The notes under the pieces: model-generated
The model's input: the letters and a program-made list of their open reading frames with translations, nothing else
Told to the model about the DNA's origin: nothing
The model's database searches: none
Part shown: positions 38,086-50,298 of the stretch, piece after piece
Layout of the letters: each line of letters opens with the position of its first letter
Position numbering within the stretch: the stretch's first letter is position 1
Assembly: GCA_026214975.1 (NCBI GenBank)
Contig: JAOBSW010000312.1
Location: forward strand, 113,056 to 177,055
Reading direction: 5' to 3'
Source: Gentiana macrophylla
Taxonomy: Eukaryota; Streptophyta; Magnoliopsida; Gentianales; Gentianaceae
DNA length: 64,000 bases
Translations under genes and position numbers: made by a program

Positions 38086-41000
38086 TGGTGGTTTACAACT
38101 TTTTGAATATAATTGTAGTAGAGTTACTCAAAACGGGGGTTTACATCCTTTTGTATAATTGTATTTGAGTTTACTCAAAACAAGGGTTTATAACTTTTTG
38201 TATATAATTGTAGAAGAGTTTACTCAAAACGGGGGTTTACAAGTTTTTGTATATAATTAGACAGTCGAGTTTATTCAAAACAGGGGTTTAGAAATTTTTT
38301 TGTATAATATTATAGTAGAGTTTACTCAAAAACAAGGGATTATAACTTTTTGTATATAATTGTATTTGAGTTTACTCAAAACGGGGGTTTACTACTTTTT
38401 GTATATGATTATAGTAGAGTTTACATAAAACGGAGGTGTATAACTTTTTGTATGTAGTTGTTGTAGAGTTTACTCAAAATGGGGGTTTACAACTTTTTGT
38501 ATATAATTGTAGTATAGTTTACTTAAAATGCGGGTTTACAACCTTTTGTATATAATTTTATTAGAGTTTACTGAAAATGAGGGTTTACAACTTTTTGTAC
38601 ATAATTGTAGTAGAATTTACTCAAAACAGGGGTTTACAACTTTTTGTATATAATTATACAATAGAGTTTACTCAAAATGTGGGTTTACAACTTTTTGTAT
38701 ATAATTGTAGCAGAGTTTACTCAAAACGAGGGTTTATAACTTTTTGTATATAATTGTGTTAGAGTTTCTCAAAACGGCGGTTTACAACTTTATGTATATA
38801 ATCGTAGGAGAGTTCACTCAAAACGGAGGTGTATAAATTTTTGTATATAGTTGTAGTAGAGTTTACTCAAAACGGGGGTTTACAACTTTTTGTATATAAT
38901 TATACTAAAGTTCACTCAAAACGGAGGTTTACAACCTTTTGTATATAATTGTATTAGAGTTTACTCCAAATGAGGGTTTACAACTTTTAGTACATAATTG
39001 TAGTAGAGTTTACTCAAAACGGGGGTTTACAACTTTTTGTATATAATTATACAGTAGAGTTTACTCAAAACAGGGGTTTGCAACTTTTTGTATATTATTG
39101 TAGTAGAGTTCACTCAAAACGGGGGTTTACAACTTTTTGTAAAAAATTGTAGTAGATGTTACTTATAATGGGGCTTTACAACTTTTTGTATATAGATGTA
39201 TAGTAGATTTTACTCCAAACAGGGGTTTACAACTTTTTTTTGAATAATATTATAGTAGGGTTTTACAACTTTTTGTATATAATTGTAGTAGAGTTTACTC
39301 AAAACGAGGGCGTATAACATTTTGTATATAGTTGTCTTAGAGATTACTCAAAATGAGGGTTTACAAATTTTTGTATATAATTATACAGTGGAGTTTACTC
39401 AAAATGTGGGTTTACAACTTTTTGTATATAATTGTAGTAGATGTTACTTTGAATGGGGGTTTACAACTTTTTGTATATAGATGTATAGTAGAGTTTACTC
39501 TAAACGGGGGTTTACAACTTTTTTGTATAATATTATAGTAGAGTTACTCAAAACTGGGGCTTACAACTTGTTGTATATAATTTTAGTAGAGTTTACTCAA
39601 AACGAGGGTTTATAACTTTTTGTATTAAATTGTATTAGAGTTTACTCAAAATGGGGGTTTACAACTTTTTGTAAATAATTGTAGTAGAGTTTACTCAAAA
39701 CGAGGGTTCATAACTTTTTGTATATGATTGTATTAGAATTTACTCAAAGGGCGGGGTTTATAACATTTTGTATAAAATTGTAGCAGAGTTTACTCAAAAC
39801 GGAGGTGTATAACTTTTTTTATATAATTGTAGTATAGCTTACTCAAAACGGGGGTTTACAACTTTTTGTATATAATTGTAATAGGGTTTACTCAAAATGG
39901 GGGATGACAACCTTTTGTATATAATTGTGTTAAAGTTTACACAAAATAAGGGTTTACAACTTTTTGTATGTAATTGTAGGAGAGTTACTCAAAACGGTGG
40001 GTTTACAATTTTGGTATATAATTATACAGTAGAGTTTACTCAAAACGGGGGTTTACAACTTTTTGTATATATATGTATAGTAGAGTTTACTCAAAACGGG
40101 GGTTTACAACTTTTTTTTGAATAACATTATAGTAGAGTTTTACTCAAAAATGGGGTTTACAAATTTTTGTATATAATTGTAGTAGAGTTTACTCAAAATG
40201 AGGGTTTATAACTTTTTGTATTAAATTGTATTAGAGTTTACTCAAAATGGTGGTTTACAACTTTTTGTACATAATTGTAGTAGAGTTTACTCAAAACGAG
40301 GGTTTATTACTTTTTGAATATGATTGTATTAGAATTTACTCAAAGCGGGGGTTTACAACCTTTTGTATAAAATTGAAGTAGAGTTTACTCAAAACGGAGG
40401 TGTATAACTTTTTGTATATAATTGTAGTAGAGTTTACTCAAAACGGGGGTTTACAACTTTTTGTATATAATTGTTGTCGAGTTTACTCAAAACGGGGGTT
40501 TACAACCATTTGTATCTAATTTTATTAGAGTTTACTCAAAACGTGGGTTTACAATTTTTTGTATATAATTGTAGTAGAGCTTACTCAAAATGAAACAGGG
40601 TTTACAAATTTTTGTAAATAATTGTAGTAGAGTTTACTCAAAATGGGGGTTTATAACTTTTTGTATATTATTGTAGTAGAGTTTACTCAAATGGGGGTTT
40701 ATAACATTTTTTATAATATTATTGTAGAGTTTACTCAAAACAGGGGTTTACAAATTTTTGTATATAATTGTAGTAGAGATTACTCAAAATGAGAGTTTAT
40801 GACTTTTTGTATATAATTGTATTAGAGTTTACTCCAAACGGGGTTTTACAACTTTTTGTATATAATTATAGTAGAGTTTACCCAAAACAGAGGTGTATAA
40901 CTTTTTGTATATAGTTGTAGTTGAGTTTACTCAAAACGGGGGTTTACAACTTTTTGTATATAATTGTAGTGGAGTTTACTCAAAATGGGGGTTTACAACC

Positions 41001-44000
41001 TTTTGTATATAATTGTATTAGAGTTTACTCAAAATGAGGTTTTATAACTTTTTGTACATAATTGTATTAGAATTTACTCAAAATTGGGGTTTAAAACTTT
41101 TTGTATATAATTGTAGTAGAGTTCACTCAAAACGAGGGTTTATAACTTTTTGTATATAATTGTTTTAGAGTATAAACAAAATGGGGGCTTATAAATTTTG
41201 TATATAATCCTAGTAGAGTTTACTCAAAACGGAGGTGTATAACTTTTTGTATATAATTGTAGTCGATCGTACTCAAAACGGGGGTTTACAAATTTTTGAA
41301 TATAATTGTAGTAGAGTTTACTCAAAACAGGGGTTTACTACTTTTTGTACATAATTATGTTAGAGTTTACTCAAAACGAGGGTTTACAAATTTTTGTATA
41401 AAATTGTAGTTGAGTTTAGTCAAAATGGTGGGTTTACAACATTTTGTACATAATTATTCAGTGGAGTTTACTCAAAACGGGGGTTTACAACTTTTTGTAT
41501 ATAATTGTAGTAGAATTTACTCAAAACGAGTGTTTCTAACTTTTTGTATATGATTGTATTTGAATTTACTCAAAACGGGGGGTTTACAACCATTTGTATA
41601 TAATCGTATTAGAGTTTACTCAAAACGAGGGTTTACAACTTTTTGTATATAATTGTAGTAGAGTTTACTCAAAATAGGGGTTTACAACTTTTTGTATATA
41701 ATTGTAGTTGAGTTTACTCAAAACAAGGGTATACAACATTTTGTATATAATTGTACTAGAGTTTACTCAATACGAGGGTGTACACCTTTTTGTATATAAT
41801 TGTAGTAGAGTTTATTCAAAACGGGGGTTTACAACTTTTTGTATATAATTAGACAGTAGAGTTTACTTAAAACGGGGGTTTACAACTTTATGTATATAAT
41901 TGTAGTAGAGGTTACTTATAATGGGGGTTTACAACTTTTTGTATATAGATGTACAGTAGAGTTACTCAAATCTGGGGTTTACATCTTTTTGTATATAATT
42001 GTTGTAGGGTTTACTCAAAACGATGGTTTATAATATTTTGTATTAAATTGTATTAGAGTTTACTCAAAATAGGGGTTTACAACATTTTGTAAATAATTGT
42101 AGTAGAGTTTATTCAAAATAGGGGTTTACAACCTTTTGTATATAACTGTATTAGAGTTTACTCAAAATGAGGGTTTACAACTTTTTGTATATAATTGTAG
42201 TACAGTTTACTCAAAACGAGGGTTTACAACTTTTTGTATATAATTGTAGTAGAGTTTAGTCAAAATGGGGGTTTACAACATTTTGTATATAATTGTATTA
42301 GAGTTTACTCAAAACGAGGGTTTACATCTTTTTGTATATAATTGTAGTAGTGTTAACTCAAAACGGGGGTGTACAACATTTTGTATATAATTAGATAGTA
42401 GAGTTTTCTCAAAATGGGGTTTACAACATTTTGTTTATAATTGTACTAGAGGTTACTTATAACGGTGGTTTACAACATTTTGTATATAAATGTATAGTAG
42501 AGTTTACTCAAAACTAGGGTTTACAACATTTTATATAATTGTAGTAGAGTTTACTAAAAACGACGGTTTATAACTTTTTGTATTAAATTGTACTAGAGTT
42601 TACTCAAAATGGGGGTTTACAAGTTTTGGTATATAACTGTAGTATAGTTTATACAAAACGGGGGTTTACAACCTTTTGTATATAATTGTATTAGAGTTTA
42701 CTCTAACCGAGGGTTTACAACTTTTTGTATATAATTGTAGTAGAGTTTACTCAAAATGGTGGGTTTACAAATTTTGGTATATAATTATACTGTTGAGTTT
42801 ACTCAAAATGGGGGTTTACAACTTTTTTATATAATTATAAAGTAGAGTTTACTCAAAATGGCGGTTTACAACTTTTTGTATATAATTGTAGTAGATTTAC
42901 TCAAACGGGGGTTTACAACCTTTTGTATATAATTGTATTAGAGTTACTCAAAACGAGGGTTTATAACTTTTTGTATATAATTGTAGAAGAGTTTACTCAA
43001 AACGGGGGTTTACAAGTTTTTGTATTTAATTAGACAGTAGAGTTTACTCAAAATGGGGGTTTACAACTTTTTGTATATAATTGTAGTAGTGGTTACATAT
43101 AATGGGTTTTACAACTTTTGTATATAGATGTATAGTAGAGTTTACTCAAAACGGGGGTTTACAAATTTTTTTGTATAATATTATAGTAGAGTTTACTCAA
43201 AATGATGGTTTATAACTTTTTGTATATAATTGTATTAGAGTTTACTCAAAACGGGGGTTTTCAACTTTTTGAGTATAATTATAGTAGAGTTTACTCAAAA
43301 CGGAGGTGTATAACTTTTTGTATATAGTTGTAGTAGAGTTTACTCAAAACGGGGGTTTACAACTTTTTGTATATAATTGTAGTAGCGTTTACTCAAAACG
43401 GGGATTTACAACCTTTTGTATATAATTGTATTAGGGTTTACTGAAAATGAGGGTTTACAACTTTTTTTTATATAATTGTAGTAGAGTTTACTCAAAATGG
43501 GGGTTTACAACTTTTTGTATATAATTGTGTTAAAGTTTCTCAAAACAGGGGTTTACAACTTTATGTATATAATCGTAGGAGAGTTCACTCAAAACGGAGG
43601 TGTATAACTTTTTGTATATAGTTGTAGTAGAGTTTACTCAAAACGGGGGATTACAACTTTTTGTATATAATTATAGTAAAGTTCACTGAAAACGGGGGTT
43701 TACAACATTTTGTATATAATTGTATTAGAGTTTACTCAAAATGAGGGTTTACAACTTTTTGTACATAATTGTAGTAGAGTTTACTCAAAACGGGGGTTTA
43801 CAACTTTTTGTATATAATTATACAATAGAGTTTACTCAAAATGGGGTTTACAACTTTTTGTATATAATTGTAGTAGAGTTTACTCAAAACGAGGTTTATA
43901 ACTTTTTGTATATAATTGTCTTAGAGTTTACTCAAAATTAGGGTTTACGACATTTTGTATATAATCGTAGTAGAGTTTACTCAAAACGAGGTTTATAACT

Positions 44001-44710
44001 TTTTGTATATAATTGTCTTAGAGTTTACTCAAAATTAGGGTTTACGACTTTTTGTCTATAATCGTAGTAGAGTTTACTCAAAATGAAGGTGTATAACTTT
44101 TTGTATATTATTGTAGTAGAGCTTACTCAAAACGGGGGTTTACAACTTTTTGTATATAATTGTAGTAGAGTTTACTCAAAACGGGGGTTTACAAACTTTT
44201 GTATATAATTGTGTTAGAGTTTACTCAAAATAAGGGTTTACAACTTTTTGTATATAATTGTAGTAGAATTTACAGAAAACGAGGGTTTATAACTTTTTGT
44301 ATATAATTAGACAGTAGAGTTTACTCAAAACGGTGGTTTACAACCTTTTGTATATAATTGTAGTAGAGGTTACTTATAACAGGGGTTTACAACTTGTTGT
44401 ATATAGATGTGTATTAGAGTTTACTAAAAACTGGGGTTTACAACTTCTTTTTGTATAATATTATAGTAGAGTTTACTCAAAACTGGGTTTACAACTTTTT
44501 GTATGTAATTGTAGTAGAGTTTACTCAAAACGAGGGTTTATAACTTTTTATATTAAATTGTATTAGAGTTTACTAAAAATGGGGTTTACAACTTTTTGTA
44601 TATAATTGTAGTAGAGTTTACTCAAAATTAGGGGTTATAACTTTTTGTATATGATTGTATTAGAATTTACTCAAAGCGGGGGTTTACAACCTTTTGTATA
44701 ACCTTTTTGT
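38086..44710. repeat. 49-bp satellite array, right block, ending at gypsy DNA
   Basis: Same satellite with landmark variants seen also at 5.7, 14.9 and 28.4 kb (TTTACTGAAAATGAGGG near 38570 and 43440). The array stops at about 44710, where the sequence turns within a few bases into gypsy gag. No target duplication is visible at the junction, which looks like a recombination or deletion breakpoint. Confidence 0.93.
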
Positions 44711-45691
44711 ATTCAGCTTGCTTTTGTGAACATTGGGTTTCACCCCACTATCAAGCTTCTTCGTATAATCAGAATTATATGATCCACCTTGTTGGAAAGA
44801 TGGTGTAAAAGAGCTGCAATAACCAAATGGTTTATTTGCCTTAGGATGTTCCTCTCGTCTTGCTTCCAGCCTCCTTTCAACCATAAAGGCACCATTTAAC
44901 ATGTCCGGTAAATTTTGGTAATTTTTTAACTCAACTTGACCCGAAATATCATCCCGTAAACCACAAAGAAAACACTGCATTGTAACATCCTCGGGTTCAA
45001 TAATGTTTGCCCGAATCATCGTTAGTTGCATCTCATCATGAAACTCCTCAACCGATTTACCCGCTTGCAATAATTGCTGATGTTTAAAACCTTGGTCCCG
45101 AAAATAATGATTTGGAACCCATTTCAGCCTCATATGTTCCGTCAAAAGAGTCCAACTATTAATAGGAGGTTCACCCCTTCGTCTACGGTTTTCTTGAAAA
45201 CTATGCCACCAACTCATTGCATAATCCGTAAACTCTAAGGTTGTAATCTTCGCCTTCTTCGCATCACTATAATTATGAACCGGGAAAATTTGGTTCATTT
45301 TCATTTCCCTCGCCAAATATTTCCCCGGATTAGCCTTTCCATCAAAAGAAGGAATCTTGTACTTCAACCCACGCAAATTATCATCAGGAACAGCTTCAAA
45401 CTCGGGCTGTTCATAGTCATCATCTAAATCACTATACACATCAGCATCATGTCCACCAACATGACCATGACCACCATTATTACCACGACCACCCATATGA
45501 AAATGCCCCTCTCTTCCACCACGGCCCCTGCCTCTACCAATACCATGTGCTTGCAACAATTCAGTTATTGTAGCTAGTTGATCCGCCATGTCTCGGTTTA
45601 CTTGCTCAATACGATTAGTGACGTCATTATGAATAGCTTTTTAATGAAGACGTAATCTACCATCCAAAGCAGTTTCTTCCGGTTCTCCCAT
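44711..45691 (-). pseudogene. Ty3-gypsy gag, N-terminal part, truncated by the satellite
   Basis: ATG at 45691, an in-frame TAA at 45643-45641, then an open frame to 44711 where the satellite begins. The product has a glycine/arginine/histidine-rich segment near the start (GRGRGRGGREGHFHMGGRG). A typical plant retrotransposon gag domain follows (PGKYLAREMKM, AMSWWHSF, HMRLKWVPNHYF, VEEFHDEMQL, LRDDISGQVEL, ERRLEARREEH). It matches the gag pieces at 51192-51315 and 62340-62522 closely. The zinc knuckle and everything downstream are missing, because the copy is cut near VHKSKLN. It would have formed the retroelement capsid. As it stands it cannot encode a full Gag. Confidence 0.85.
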
Positions 45692-46544
45692 GTTATCTCA
45701 GAAAACACTCGTGTGTAACACTCACCCTCAACTCTTGCTTTAGGTAAGTGAAACCGTCAAAAGAATCAAAAGATCGAGCAAACGTGGACAATTCACAAAT
45801 AAGGACTCAAAGCACCAAGTCACTTAGGAAAACTAAACAAGAAGGTATGGAAAAGGTTTGAGAAGTTTGGGAAGAAAGGATATCAAAGGAGATAACAAAC
45901 AAGGTGAACTAAGGACTTGCACCACATAACTCAAGCAACCAACAAAACAGGTATACTATGCTCTTTTAAAAAAAAAACTAGAATAGAATCACAAGTGTGA
46001 AAATAATCACACCAGGGTGTGATACACTCGTATTTAGTAAGGCCTTTTTTTTAATAAACTTTCGGCCTCTTTTTTTTTTTATTTTATTTTTATTATCAAA
46101 TAATGGAAAACAAAACAACTTTATTCAAATAGTAATAATGATGCAAGATTATAATAATGTCACCTTGAATGTTATTAAAGGAATAGAAGGTGAAAGGGTT
46201 TTAAGTTAAAAAACAAGTAACTACAGGCATAGGGGGCATGCAATATGGCTGGATATTATATGAATTTGGATGAATATAAGATGATGATTTGAAGATATGA
46301 AGAACAAACTTGAAGAAAACTTAGAGAAGATGAATATACATGAAGGTTTATGTAAAATTTTCTGGAAATTTAACAAGAACACATGCATATATCACAAGAT
46401 TCAGCACTTAGCATGCAAGATCACATACAATTCAAAGGAAAATATGAGGAAAAAATAATTTCATGCGTTTTTAGGTTGTTTTTTTTTTTTTGTTTTTAGA
46501 CAAAAATAAGAAGAAACAATGATATTTGATACCTCAATCCCTAG
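45692..46544 (-). other. Gypsy 5' leader, no gene
   Basis: Untranslated leader between the primer site (46545-46558) and the gag start, with pyrimidine and A-rich tracts. The ORF at 45997-46209 on the other strand has no features of a gene. Confidence 0.6.
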
Positions 46545-46558
46545 GCTTTGATACCAAT
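46545..46558 (-). promoter_or_regulatory. Primer binding site of the left gypsy element
   Basis: On the minus strand the LTR ends CCATATCA and is followed by ATTGGTATCAAAGC. This resembles the initiator-Met site TGGTATCAGAGC with one change. Confidence 0.7.
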
Positions 46559-47409
46559 TGATATGGACGAAGGATCTAGGTTGAGGACCAATGAAGAACA
46601 CGATGAGCAAGGCTTAGATTTCTTAAGGAATCAGCACCTTAAGATCACTAAGTTGAGAACGTCGCACAAAGGATGCTCAATCCTTTGATAAATTCTCTAG
46701 TTAAACAAGTCACCTAATCAGCAAGGCAAAATACTTAACTCACTCAAATTTTCAATCACCGAAAATTCATAATAAATAAAATATCAATCAAAGTTTGTCC
46801 GAATGTTCAAGTACAAAAGATATGCCTTATATAGGCTGCAAATCTATGGAAACAAAGTTACAAACTCAATGTGGGACTAATTCATACTCCACAGGCCTAG
46901 AATTATAAGAGAAATGGGCTTTGGGCTGGTCCAACTCATTTTCGAATATTTGGGGTTTTTTTGGTTTTCTCAAAAATAAGAGTAAAAAGGAAATGGATTT
47001 TGGGTTGGGTTTAAAAGTTGATGGAAATTTTTTGGGCTTATGGACCTTCCCAAAAGGTGTTGGATAAAAGGTTTTGGGCTTTGGCTTCAATCAAAACCGA
47101 AAGGAAAGTAGTTATAGGTTGGGTTGGGCTTATATCACTAAAATTGGAAAATAATGCTAAAAATAGCCCAAAATAGACATAGTTCCCCATTTGGCCCATT
47201 ATCCCCAACTACAAGATAATAAGGATAAAATGGCCAAGTCTTCATTCTTGATGAGCCCAACGTGTTCTTTGAAAATTGCCAAAATTAGATTCCTCAAGGC
47301 TTCTTTGAACTTCCTCTTCTGTGATCTCGTGACTGGACCATCTCGAAACACAAGTGGATCAGCTTTTGGACCATCAATATCTACGTTTTGACCACTATGA
47401 TTCGTGTCA
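46559..47409 (-). repeat. Ty3-gypsy LTR shared by two partial elements
   Basis: 851 bp, minus strand. It starts TGACACG at 47409 right after a purine tract GGGAGGGAA (47418-47410) and ends CCATATCA at 46559 right before a primer site. It is therefore the 3' LTR of the element to the right and the 5' LTR of the fragment to the left. TATATAAGG at 46833-46825 is a TATA box. The pol ORF of the right element continues about 211 bp into it. No second copy of this LTR is in the window, so both ends rest on the adjoining primer site and purine tract. Confidence 0.8.
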
Positions 47410-47975
47410 TTCCCTCCCGGCTGAAAAGGATCTGTCCTCAGATCAAAAGAAGCGTCATAAGGAGACAAATCAGCAACGTTGAAAGTAGGCGAAATATTCC
47501 AATCCAGAGGTATGTCCAGCTTGTAGGCATTGTTGTTGATCCTCTCATGCACTTGAAAAGGGCCATCACCACGTGCATGCAGCTTTGACTTGCGGAAATA
47601 TGGAAATCTCTCTTTGCGAAGGTGTAGCCAAACCAAATCTCTAGGCTCAAAGATCAGCTCCTTACGCCCTTTATTTGCTTTCTTCATATAACTCTCGGTT
47701 TCTTTCTCAACATTCAGCCGTGCCTTTTCATGCAATGCTTTCACAAGATCAGCCTTTGCTTCTCCATCCAAGCTAACCTGCGCACCAGGAGGAATAGGAA
47801 CAAAATCAAACGGAGCAGCCGGTAAAAACCCATAAACAAGCTCAAATGGTGCATATTGAGTAGCTGAATGTTTAGCACGATTATAAGCAAATTCCACATA
47901 AGGAAAACAAGACTCCCAATTCTTCAAATTACTTTTCACAACAGTTCTTAGAAGTTGTCCCAACACACGATTCAT
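47199..47975 (-). pseudogene. Gypsy integrase C-terminal half and pol tail
   Basis: Open from MNRVLGQLLRT to a stop at 47199. It covers the end of the catalytic core, the NRAKHSATQYAPFELVYG region, a linker with coiled-coil character, and the GPY/F-like module near residues 165-185. The tail DPLVFRDGPVTRSQKRKFKE follows and the end is SCSWG. The last 70 residues are encoded within the 3' LTR. In CRM-type elements such tails are thought to steer integration to centromeric chromatin. Applying that here is a hypothesis. The upstream integrase is in other frames. Confidence 0.8.
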
Positions 47976-48700
47976 AACTTCCGTTTGCCCATCAGTTTAT
48001 GGGTGAAAAGACGTAGAAAAAAGAGATAAGTACCCATACTCATCCATAATACCCTCCAAAAATGACTCACAAATTTAGTGTCACGAAATAGTATGAGGAA
48101 TTCCATGCAAACGGACAATTTCTTTAAAGAACAAATCAGCAATATATGAAGCATCATTGGTCTTATTACATGGAATAAAATGAGCCATTTTGGAAAAACG
48201 ATCCACCACCACAAATACAGAATCTTTCCCATTCCTAGACCGAGGCAATCCTAACACAAAGTTCATAGAAATGTCGGTCCAAGGAGATGTAGGAATAGGT
48301 AGGGGAGTGTATAAACCATGGGGCTGCAAACGTGACTTAGCATGTTTACACACAAGACAAGAAGCACAAAATTTAACACATCAACTTTCATACGTGGCCA
48401 ATAGAAATGTATGCGCAACATATCCAAAGTCTTATCTACCCCAAAGTGTCCCATTAAACTACCCCCGTGAGACTCCCTCAATAATAATTCACGCATGGAA
48501 GATCTAGGAATACACAACTTATCACCTTTGTAAAGAAAACAATCATGCACAGAATAATCAGGCAAAGTAGATGACGGACACTTAGCAAATATATCCCCAA
48601 AATCAACATCATGTGCATATAAATCCTTAATACTCTCAAAACCAAGCAACTTAGTTTGTAAAGATGTAATCAAGGAATAACGCCTAGACAAAGCATCCAC
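47976..48700 (-). pseudogene. Gypsy integrase, zinc-binding and core region, frameshifted
   Basis: Two overlapping frames. 48700-48354 holds the end of RNase H and the HHCC region (HGGSLMGHFGVDKTLDMLR, FYWPRMK). Its second cysteine pair is lost where the frame shifts. 48353-48081 continues with [30 protein letters not shown] and [13 protein letters not shown]. The core aspartate expected after DISM is asparagine here (D to N). A small deletion near 48085 removes the region around the second core aspartate and shifts the frame. From there to 47976 the frame is broken, with C-to-T type changes. The enzyme is dead. Confidence 0.8.
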
Positions 48701-48727
48701 AACAATGTTTTCTTTTCCCTTCTTAAA

Positions 48728-50296
48728 CTAAATGATATAAGGGAATGACTCAATGAAATCAATATAGCGGATATGTCGTTTACTCAACTTAACTTGACCC
48801 TTAAGATATTTTAAAGACTCATGGTTTGTATGAATAATAAACTCATGAGGTGTAAGGTAATGTTGCCAAGTTTGCAAACAACGAATCAAGGCATAAAGCT
48901 CCTTATCATACGTAGAATAATTCAAATAAGCACCTTTCAACTTTTCACTAAAATATGCCACATGTCATTTTTCTTGCATTAAAACACCACATATACCAGC
49001 ACCCGATGCATCACATTCTAATTCAAACATTTTATCAAAATCGGGTAAAGCAAGTATAGATGCTGAAATAAGTTTAAGCTTTAAAGTTTCAAAAGACTCC
49101 CTGTGACGATCTCCCCAAATGAATGCTGCGTTCTTCTTGACCAATTCGGTTAATGGAGCAGCAATGGTGCTAAAATCCTTCACAAACCGCCTGTAGAAGC
49201 TAGCCAAGCCAAGAAAACTCCTAACATCAACCACGTTTTTGAGTGCAGGCCACTCTTTCATTGCCCGAATCTTTTCTTGATCAACTTCAATGCCCTTGTC
49301 ACTAACCACAAAACCAAGAAAAACAATGCGATCCAAGCAAAACTCACATTTCTTAAGGTTATCATACAACTTAGCACGCCTAAGTGTATCAAGAACAGCT
49401 TGTAAATGTGAAACATGATCATCAAGTGTTGTGCTATAAATTAGTATGTCATCGAAATAAAATACCACAAAATGACCAATAAATTCACGCAGCACTTCAT
49501 TCATTAAACGCATAAACGTGGAAGGTGCATTTGTAAGCCCGAATGGCATAAACAACCACTCATAAAGAACAAACTGAGTTTTAAAGGCTGTTTTCCACTC
49601 GTCACCCTCACGAATACGTACTTGGTGATAACCACTTTTCAAATCTATCTTGGTAAAGAATTTACTACCATGCAACTCATGAAGCATATCATCTAACCTA
49701 GGAATAGGATAGCGATACTTTACCGTTATATTGTTGATTGCACAACAGTCGGTGCACATCCGCCATTCACCACTCTTCTTTGGAACCATGACGACGGGTA
49801 CGGCACAAGGACTTAAGGACTCACGGATCTTGCCTTTTTCTAATAGCTCCGCCACTTTTCGTTGAATTTCCTTCGTTTCCATAGGATTGGCCCTATAGGC
49901 TGGTCGGTTTGGAAGAGTAGCACCCGGAATCAAGTCGATTTGATGCTCCACACCACGTAGTGGTGGCAAACCACTTGGTTCATCCTCCGGAAACACATCA
50001 GCATATTCCTGCAAAACCGAACATACAACACTCGAGAGAGAAGATGTCAAATCATCAATAGTAAGTAAACAATGGGGAGAGGGGTCGAATGCCTTGAAAT
50101 AAATGAGAAAAACAAATTTACCACCATTTATAGTCTTAGTGATCAAACTAGACTTGGAAAGAAAATTGTGCTTCACACCCTCACCAACATGCTTTTCAAC
50201 TTTTATTTTACCCTCATCTTTTGAAGCTCCCACTCCCTCACGCAGCTGCACCATCCTTTTTACTCCCTCATTTGGAACGAGAAAACCCTCCCTCAC
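48728..50296 (-). pseudogene. Gypsy reverse transcriptase and RNase H, one premature stop
   Basis: RT is in one frame from 50296 to 48965: [16 protein letters not shown], the [13 protein letters not shown] block, [29 protein letters not shown], and the active site [10 protein letters not shown] with both aspartates intact. RNase H begins with [13 protein letters not shown] at 48967-48965 breaks it just before HVAYFSEKL, in a position where a CGA codon is expected, so a single C-to-T change explains it. RNase H continues in the same frame ([11 protein letters not shown]). At the fourth catalytic position HTNHESLK has asparagine where aspartate is usual. RNase H then stops at 48728. Role: copying the element RNA into DNA and removing the RNA strand. 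Confidence 0.9.
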
Positions 50297-50298
50297 AC

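Noticed and set aside
4884..43941. Many short ORFs in the satellite (for example 4884-5093, 10286-10561, 27500-27772, 43741-43941) with repeated VEFTQNGGLQLFVYN peptides
   Set aside because: They are the 49-bp monomer translated. Since 49 is not a multiple of three the frame rotates, and stops fall at variable places. There is no start context or conservation of frame.
4813..44710. CRISPR array
   Set aside because: Units are contiguous near-identical monomers with no unique spacers, in a plant context.
4813..44710. G-quadruplex potential of the G runs
   Set aside because: Each monomer has a single G run of 4-5, spaced 49 bp apart. Loops are too long for stable quadruplexes.
46866..47090. 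A proline/lysine-rich 74-codon ORF
   Set aside because: Lies within the gypsy LTR, without a conserved motif.
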